From positions 1-32,040 of the forward strand of contig JAAXTX010000009.1 in the NCBI GenBank assembly GCA_013336285.1: a stretch of 32,040 nt of DNA. The letters are read 5' to 3'. A program made the translations under genes and the position numbers. A model generated the notes under the pieces. That model ran no database searches. It had not been told where the DNA came from and worked only from the letters and a program-made list of their open reading frames with translations. Positions 26,426 through 32,040 of the stretch are shown piece after piece. Within the stretch, counting starts at the first letter, position 1, and every line of letters starts with the position of its first letter. The DNA is from Candidatus Moraniibacteriota bacterium. GTDB lineage: Bacteria > Patescibacteriota > Minisyncoccia > Moranbacterales > UBA1568.

Positions 26426-26728
26426 GTGAAAATATCACCGATTTCATTTGTTTTGCTGGCCGGATTGAGTCTCAGTCTGGTCGGTTGCAACGCCGATAAG
26501 TACGCCGAATCAGCGGCGAATGTCGGCAAACCTGCCACCAAGACGGCAGCGATCATCGATTACGGGAACGGGGTCTACTATTTCCCCCATACCGAAGCCG
26601 ATTTCGGAAACGCCCTCTCGAAGTTCCGAAAAGATCATCCTGAGCTCAGGCAGACCACGGCAGTCGGAAACGGGACCGGCGGCGCCGGTTCTGACATCGG
26701 TTATTTCGTAACCTTCGAAAAAAGATGA
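26426..26728 (+). CDS. Small lipoprotein (GTG start)
   Basis: MKISPISFVLLAGLSLSLVGCNADK (lipobox LVGC); consensus promoter upstream and terminator downstream. Confidence 0.8.
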   Translation: MKISPISFVLLAGLSLSLVGCNADKYAESAANVGKPATKTAAIIDYGNGVYYFPHTEADFGNALSKFRKDHPELRQTTAVGNGTGGAGSDIGYFVTFEKR

Positions 26729-26749
26729 ATCGCGAGAAAATAGCGAAAC

Positions 26750-26785
26750 CACACCGATTGGCCACCTAGCGCCAATCGGTTTTCT
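26750..26785 (+). terminator. Intrinsic terminator of the small lipoprotein gene
   Basis: ACCGATTGGCcacctagcGCCAATCGGTTTTCTT. Confidence 0.88.
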
Positions 26786-26815
26786 TATCCGTAAACGGAT
26801 GTCTCATGCCGCCAG

Positions 26816-27424
26816 TCAGATCTTCCGGAGCGCGATCGTGAACCAGTACTGCTCGCGGAGATTCTGCCGGTCGAGATATTCCGTCTTGTACCTGGGCCCC
26901 GCCAGTTCCTGAATGGCCTCCGGCCGGTAGTAGAAATAGGTCCTCGTGCCGAAATCGTCCGTCCGGGTCACCCCCTCGTCGGCATAGTCCCCCTCCTTGA
27001 GCGAGATATAGAAAATACCGCCCGGAACCAGGGCGTCGTGCGCTTTCGCAAGCACGGCTGCCACGCTTTGTTTGTCCGAATGCAGAAGGGACGCGAACGA
27101 TACGATCACATCGATCCCCTGCGGGAAATCGTACGCCTCGACATCGGCCACCTCGAACCGCCCTCTCGGTACCCGCTCCCGCGCGATACTCACGAACGTT
27201 TCCGATATGTCGATGCCCAGGTACCGGTCGGTCCGCTTCAGGATCTCCTCCGCGTCCCGCCCGCTCCCGCACCCGATCTCGAGGATGAACGGATTCTCCT
27301 TTCCCAGCATGCCGAACAGCCGTCCGACATCCTCGACCCGCGCGCCGATGTCGTCGAACTTCCACGTCATCTCCCGCGCGCTCTTGTTGTACGTATCCAC
27401 CATCTGCCGTTTCTTGTCGGTCAT
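26816..27424 (-). CDS. Class I SAM-dependent methyltransferase
   Basis: FILEIGCGSGRDAEEILKRTDRYLGIDISETFVSIARE; FEVADVEAYDFPQGIDVIVSFASLLH; ALVPGGIFYISLKEGD. Confidence 0.92.
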   Translation of the reverse strand: MTDKKRQMVDTYNKSAREMTWKFDDIGARVEDVGRLFGMLGKENPFILEIGCGSGRDAEEILKRTDRYLGIDISETFVSIARERVPRGRFEVADVEAYDFPQGIDVIVSFASLLHSDKQSVAAVLAKAHDALVPGGIFYISLKEGDYADEGVTRTDDFGTRTYFYYRPEAIQELAGPRYKTEYLDRQNLREQYWFTIALRKI

Positions 27425-27571
27425 AATTTTATACCTTATGCCAGACATATTTCCGTCGGTCTGGCGAAGACATTGTCCGATTTTCTGGAAAGGATACCCG
27501 TCCCTTTTTCTGCCTTCCTGTCATAAGTACGTTCCGGACCGCATGACGACCGCGGAACGTGATCATGACGA

Positions 27572-28717
27572 TCAATCCTTGACATGAGCATCAACGACCG
27601 CGCGAAAATCCTCCGTCTCCAAGACGGACCCGTTCGCGTTCGTCAGGCCATAGGTCGGTCCGATGTCCTTCAGCTTCATGTTTCGGTCCATATCCTTCGG
27701 GAGACCAAGCTCCTTTCGGAACGCGTCGAAGGGCACGCCGGTCTTCTCGATGACATAGTGAAGCGTATTGCTTCCCCGGATATCGGCGGTGTTCACCTCG
27801 CCGCGCGCGTTGACGATATTGGATTCCGGCTTCGTCTGCCACAAAGGCGTGAACGGCAAGGCGACAAGAGGCAAAACGACGACAAGCGCGACGAGCAGCG
27901 CATACCGTCCTTTCGACACGCGTTTTCCGAATACGGTATAACCGAGACTCCCCTTCGGACAGTTCCCCACACATTTCCCGCAACTCACGCAGTCCGCCGA
28001 ATCGATGACGTCCGCGGTCGCGATATTGAGATTGGCCGGACAGTTCCTGTCGCATCGCGCACACCCGACGCACGTCGACGCGTCACGCCGTATCCGGAAA
28101 AACCCGACCTTTTTGACCAGCCCGAAAAACGCCCCGAGCGGACAGAAGTATCGGCACCACAGACTTTTCGAAAACAGTGACCCGACTACCAGTACCGCCA
28201 GAATCCCATACCCTACCGGCTTTTCCGCGAACTCGTTTCCGAAGTGCATCAACGCGTTGTACGGATCGTACGCCCGGAATACCAGGTCACCGAGATAGAA
28301 GGAATAGTAGACGATGACCGCGAGCACGAGGTACTTCACGTACCGAAGATAGCGGTCATACTTCTCCGGGATCTCCACGTCGTTCTTGATTCCGATCCTG
28401 CGCCCGAGCGCCCGCATCCACTCCTGTATCGCGCCGAGCGGACAAAACCACCCGCAGAACACCCGGCCCAAAACGAGTGTCGCGACGAGAAACACCGCGA
28501 GCAGTACGAACGAACTCGTGAAGACGCGCTTGAGAAACTCCCCCGTAAAGATCAGCGTAAAAAAACTCTCCACCGCACCGAACGGACAATACGCATCGAT
28601 CGGGGCCGCCTGTTCCACCCCGCGAAGCATATGCGAGGCCGCGAGAAAAAAGACGACCGCAACGACCGCGATCTGCGCCACGGTCCGCAGGGAGATTTTC
28701 CGAAACATGTCTTTCAT
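27572..28717 (-). CDS. NapH/polyferredoxin-type 4Fe-4S membrane protein
   Basis: Multi-TM; CGWFCPLGAIQEW, CRYFCPLGAFFG, CVGCARCDRNCP, CVSCGKCVGNCPKG. Confidence 0.9.
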   Translation of the reverse strand: MKDMFRKISLRTVAQIAVVAVVFFLAASHMLRGVEQAAPIDAYCPFGAVESFFTLIFTGEFLKRVFTSSFVLLAVFLVATLVLGRVFCGWFCPLGAIQEWMRALGRRIGIKNDVEIPEKYDRYLRYVKYLVLAVIVYYSFYLGDLVFRAYDPYNALMHFGNEFAEKPVGYGILAVLVVGSLFSKSLWCRYFCPLGAFFGLVKKVGFFRIRRDASTCVGCARCDRNCPANLNIATADVIDSADCVSCGKCVGNCPKGSLGYTVFGKRVSKGRYALLVALVVVLPLVALPFTPLWQTKPESNIVNARGEVNTADIRGSNTLHYVIEKTGVPFDAFRKELGLPKDMDRNMKLKDIGPTYGLTNANGSVLETEDFRAVVDAHVKD

Positions 28718-28825
28718 ACGTTCGATCTTACGGTTATACGAAACAAGAACACCGCCTGTACGAAAGACAGTATACCTCTTTTAAGACGTTTCCTCCGCAC
28801 GATTCGTTTTCATCGGAAAATGAAG

Positions 28826-28850
28826 GCTTTTTAGAGCCTTCTTTTCGGTC
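28826..28850. terminator. Terminator-like hairpin (GAAGGCTttttaGAGCCTTC)
   Basis: Stem flanked by T-rich sequence on both strands. Confidence 0.5.
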
Positions 28851-29096
28851 AGTTTTCGATTTGAGGGAAAACGAGGAAAACGGACGTCTTTCGCGTCGAC
28901 CACCTTCACCCTTTCCGTCTTTGCGATCCAGTACCCAGATGAAGAGATCCAACCCCGCCGTTTACAGACGATAAGACCGACGTCGAAAACCGTTCTCCTG
29001 GACTGCCGCGGTCGCGGACTCCCTCGCAGAGACGGACTGCATGAACGGAATCGGATCGCTTCGCCAGGGCGCTGACCGTGAGGCCGATGCCGCGCG

Positions 29097-29666
29097 CTAC
29101 TCTTCCGCATACTTCACCTCGACGACCTTGTTCCCGATATGCCTCTCACGTTTCAATTCCCCGTCCTCGTCAATGAATTTCCTCGTATCGAACGTGTTGT
29201 ACCCTGCCTTTGGATCTTTCGAGACCGGAAGGACAAAACTATTTTTCGGATCATCCCGATCTATGAACTGCACGAAAACGCGACCGGCATTCCGCACTTC
29301 CTCGTTACCGCGTAGCTCAGAACTATTCTCATCGACAACCCTCATGGTCCGTCCGTGAAGCTGCGCGTATCCCAAAAGAACCTCATCGAACTGAAGTCCG
29401 TTCTCGATGCCACGGAAGATATCCGGATACAGCTCAGCCGCCTTGGCTCCGATCATTTCGAACGGAGGAATGAAGACAAGCGTGTCCTGAGGCTCATTCA
29501 GTTCCCCTGTCTTGGTCTTGAACCGCTGCGTCCGGCCATCGGGCAGGTACCGGTATACGGATCCGCGGGCCGTAACGATCTCGGTCGGGCGTTTTTCCTT
29601 CCGCTCCGCACTCGGCACTTTCTCAGCTTCCACAGGTGCTCCCGGCGCAAATTGAGTCTCCTTCAT
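29097..29666 (-). CDS. Hypothetical protein
   Basis: Coherent 189-aa ORF, charged N-terminus, GSVYRYLPDGRTQRFKTKTGEL... Confidence 0.65.
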   Translation of the reverse strand: MKETQFAPGAPVEAEKVPSAERKEKRPTEIVTARGSVYRYLPDGRTQRFKTKTGELNEPQDTLVFIPPFEMIGAKAAELYPDIFRGIENGLQFDEVLLGYAQLHGRTMRVVDENSSELRGNEEVRNAGRVFVQFIDRDDPKNSFVLPVSKDPKAGYNTFDTRKFIDEDGELKRERHIGNKVVEVKYAEE

Positions 29667-29703
29667 ATATCGAAACTCTTAGAATATTCTCCTTCCCAGT
29701 ATA

Positions 29704-30444
29704 CTATCCCAGATCGCACCCTTCCCAACTGTCGATCGTTTCCTGGTATCCCCGATCGATGGCGTACCGGCGCACCGCCTTGAAGACCTCTTTCTGCAAA
29801 CCGATATCCCCCGTCTCGAAGAGCCGACCGAGTATCGAGACGAATTCCCCGGCACTCCAGGGAAGGTGTTCCAACGGGTGATGTTCCAGGGCCCACAGGA
29901 TATACTTGCTGTACGGTTTTATCCGACCCTCGGCGGAGAACACGAACGCGAGCAGGCACTGCGCCGACTCGGTGGCATCGATACGCGAGGCGAACGCGTC
30001 CCCGTCCCTCCCGTTCTTCAGCGAACGATAGTAATGATTGATATAGGCGTCGAGATCGGCCTTCGCAGTCTCTTCGATGCGGTCTTTCGGGATCGTCCCC
30101 TTCTCGTCAATGATGCGCTGGATCTCCCCGTCCGTCCGATCGAACACCGTTTTGACGTGCGCGAAATTGTACCGGTCCCATTCCATCGGAGACCGGAACG
30201 ACGCGTATTCGCGAAGCGATTCGAGCGTATGTACGAAGATGTCAAACTTGTACGGCGTTATGGTCGAAGGGTAGGTCCGCTTCGCGGTCTCGACATACCC
30301 GTCCATCACGACGATAGAGATATCGTAATCCGAATGTTCGGTCACGAAGCCCTTCCCCCTTCCTCCAGTCAGCGCGAAACCGAGGACTTGGGAATCATTC
30401 CTCGCCGCTTCCAGTATCCGCTCGTATGTCTCGTCATTCGTCAT
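29704..30444 (-). CDS. Nucleotidyltransferase-fold protein
   Basis: VLGFALTGGRGKGFVTEHSDYDISIVVMDG (GG..DxD pattern) plus KFDIFVHTL. Start uncertain (30444 or 30462; track 30504). Confidence 0.7.
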   Translation of the reverse strand: MTNDETYERILEAARNDSQVLGFALTGGRGKGFVTEHSDYDISIVVMDGYVETAKRTYPSTITPYKFDIFVHTLESLREYASFRSPMEWDRYNFAHVKTVFDRTDGEIQRIIDEKGTIPKDRIEETAKADLDAYINHYYRSLKNGRDGDAFASRIDATESAQCLLAFVFSAEGRIKPYSKYILWALEHHPLEHLPWSAGEFVSILGRLFETGDIGLQKEVFKAVRRYAIDRGYQETIDSWEGCDLG

Positions 30445-30714
30445 ATCTTCAGTATCGCACATTCCTTCTCTTCCATCCGCATTCGAATCCTTCATTCGGA
30501 GCACAGCATGCCATTAAATGGTATGACAAGAAGGAGCTAAAAATGTACTTGACCCCTTTTCCATTCCAGCTGATTGAAGAGTAATGACAAGTTGCCCAAT
30601 ATAAGAAAGCTGGCGAAACCGTACGCGAATTTAAGAGCATTGCCCTTATTGGATAAAATAGAAAGATATAAATATACATATCTAAGCCTAAAATTTATGC
30701 TTTCATCCAATACT

Positions 30715-30742
30715 TTGCTTAATTTCCATTTTTGGATATAAT
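30715..30742 (+). promoter_or_regulatory. Putative promoter of the AAA+ ATPase gene (TTGCTT-16 nt-TATAAT)
   Basis: TATAAT at 30737-30742, 34 nt upstream of the ATG. Confidence 0.45.
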
Positions 30743-30775
30743 TGGAATGTAATCTTCAAACAAAAATATAACATT

Positions 30776-31888
30776 ATGATTTCTACAGAAATTATCATAA
30801 ATTTAATAAACTCATTCAAAAAAAATGATCGTCAGGAAATTGATAATGTCATTAAGAGTCTTATAGAAACTGCAGAAAAAAGAAAACAATACAAGTTAGC
30901 AAAAAAGCTGCGTGAAACATATGCATTAACTTCAGAAAATCATTTCCTCCCTTCCTCTCACACACCATCGAAATTTTCCAATTCGCATGAGCAAGATTCA
31001 AAACTTTTTGAAATAAGAAGATCTAAAATTAGAATTGGAGATATAATACTTTCAGATACAAACAAAGAAACACTCCAAGAAATAATAAACAATTATAAAA
31101 AAAGAGATCTTTTAAGAAAACATGGATTAAGTAATGATAGCAGATTGATTCTGCACGGCCCTCCCGGAACAGGAAAAACGCTATTCGCCTATGTTATTGC
31201 GGGAGAACTAGGTGTGCCGATTTACCATGTATACCTAGATTCACTCATTTCTTCATATCTCGGAGAAACAGGAAGAAATCTAAAGGAAATATTTAGAGAA
31301 GCATCAACAAATGATTGCATTTTACTATTAGATGAATTTGATGCGATAGCAAAGCATCGTGATGATTCACAAGAATTAGGAGAACTAAAAAGAGTAGTGA
31401 CAGTTTTGCTTCAAAATATTGATGACCTTAGCCCTGATACTATATTAATCGCAGCAACAAACCACGATCATCTCCTTGATTCGGCGGTATGGAGAAGATT
31501 TGATTATGCTCTCAAAATGGATGTGCTTTCCACCCCACTTCGAAAATCATTAATTCAAATGAATCTAAATAAGAATAATATTGATGTAAGCATCTTAGCT
31601 GAACTTTCGGAAGGCTTATCTGGCGCAATTATAAAACAGATTATTAATAAGAGTCTCAGAAAATCATTGCTTGATAAAAATGCTAGTGCTTTAGAAAAAA
31701 TTTTGATTGAGAACTTTTTAATTGAAACTGCGGGAAAAAATGATAAGCTAAAGGGTGGCCAAAGAAAAAACTTTATAAAAGCAATCAAATATCTAAGAAA
31801 AAGTGACCAATCGAAATACACCTTTGAAAAACTTGAAAAAATTACTGGGATTTCCTCTTCAACAATTCACAATATAATTAACAAATAG
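30776..31888 (+). CDS. AAA+ ATPase, SpoVK/Ycf46-like, resembling the ATPase of AAA-ATPase/subtilase (IetAS-type) pairs
   Basis: RLILHGPPGTGKTLFAYVIAGELGVPIYHV (Walker A), CILLLDEFDAIAKHR (Walker B), LIAATNHDHLLDSAVWRRFDY (sensor/Arg finger); N-terminal helical domain; HTH-like C-terminus FEKLEKITGISSSTIHNIINK. Confidence 0.88.
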   Translation: MISTEIIINLINSFKKNDRQEIDNVIKSLIETAEKRKQYKLAKKLRETYALTSENHFLPSSHTPSKFSNSHEQDSKLFEIRRSKIRIGDIILSDTNKETLQEIINNYKKRDLLRKHGLSNDSRLILHGPPGTGKTLFAYVIAGELGVPIYHVYLDSLISSYLGETGRNLKEIFREASTNDCILLLDEFDAIAKHRDDSQELGELKRVVTVLLQNIDDLSPDTILIAATNHDHLLDSAVWRRFDYALKMDVLSTPLRKSLIQMNLNKNNIDVSILAELSEGLSGAIIKQIINKSLRKSLLDKNASALEKILIENFLIETAGKNDKLKGGQRKNFIKAIKYLRKSDQSKYTFEKLEKITGISSSTIHNIINK

Positions 31889-31921
31889 TAGTTAATAAAA
31901 AAAATTATTTATGCAAATCAA

Positions 31922-31948
31922 CTACCCCGCAGCAGAGCTGACGGGGTA
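31922..31948. terminator. Hairpin (ACCCCGcagcagagctgaCGGGGT)
   Basis: 6-bp GC-rich stem immediately after the transposase-like stop codon on the minus strand. Confidence 0.5.
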
Positions 31949-31959
31949 TCGTGCCGCAG

Positions 31960-32040
31960 CTATTGCATGTAGTCGAACAACGTCAGTGCGTCCTGGTGGA
32001 GTTGTACGTATTCCTTTTCAGTCCCCTGATTTTTTACGTA
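31960..32040 (-). mobile_element. C-terminal end of a probable IS transposase/integrase-core protein (cut by window edge)
   Basis: Minus frame YVKNQGTEKEYVQLHQDALTLFDYMQ*; abrupt composition change from the AT-rich island. Identity rests on recollection of Patescibacteria IS ends. Confidence 0.4.

Noticed and set aside
28720-29096. Possible decayed gene between the polyferredoxin and the 29097 ORF (WIAKTERVKVVDAKDVRFPRFPSNRKL; IGLTVSALAKR)
   Set aside because: Fragments are too short and frames too broken to assign; resemblance of IGLTVSALAKR to the 54-aa protein end may be chance.
1-32040. tRNA/rRNA genes
   Set aside because: No T-loop/anticodon arrangement or rRNA signature was recognised by eye; a tRNAscan/Infernal run would be decisive.

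Overview
The window looks like a bacterial chromosome segment of Candidate Phyla Radiation / Patescibacteria character. That assignment is inferred from gene style: many small orphan membrane or lipoproteins, YPSDW/PsbP-like secreted proteins, a repeat protein and compact intrinsic terminators. I could not test it. Stop usage is consistent with code 11. Most genes are on the minus strand, and the many long plus-strand ORFs in the track are shadow ORFs.

Recognisable genes: a C-terminal beta-propeller secreted protein (cut by the left edge), a DEAD-box helicase, DUF378, a DedA-PAP2-LssY_C fusion, the C-terminal remnant of a P-type ATPase, APH/kinase-like proteins, an EamA transporter, PurN, a HAD hydrolase, a GT / HprK-like kinase / GT operon, PsbP-like and Gmad2 envelope proteins, a GTG-initiated solenoid repeat protein, a lipoprotein caspase/legumain-like peptidase with a frameshift at its active site, a transglutaminase-like protein, a GIN-domain adhesin-like protein, SAM methyltransferases, a polyferredoxin-type membrane protein and a nucleotidyltransferase. 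At the right edge an AT-rich island carries an IetA-like AAA+ ATPase and abuts a probable transposase end.

Strongest leads: (1) the caspase-like lipoprotein broken by +1 nt in a G6 run next to the catalytic Cys; (2) the translationally coupled GT-HprK-like-GT cassette; (3) the HTH-like plus 14-unit solenoid protein with two interleaved repeat classes; (4) the AT-rich AAA+ island next to an IS; (5) the DedA-PAP2-LssY fusion. No tRNA, rRNA or CRISPR array was seen.
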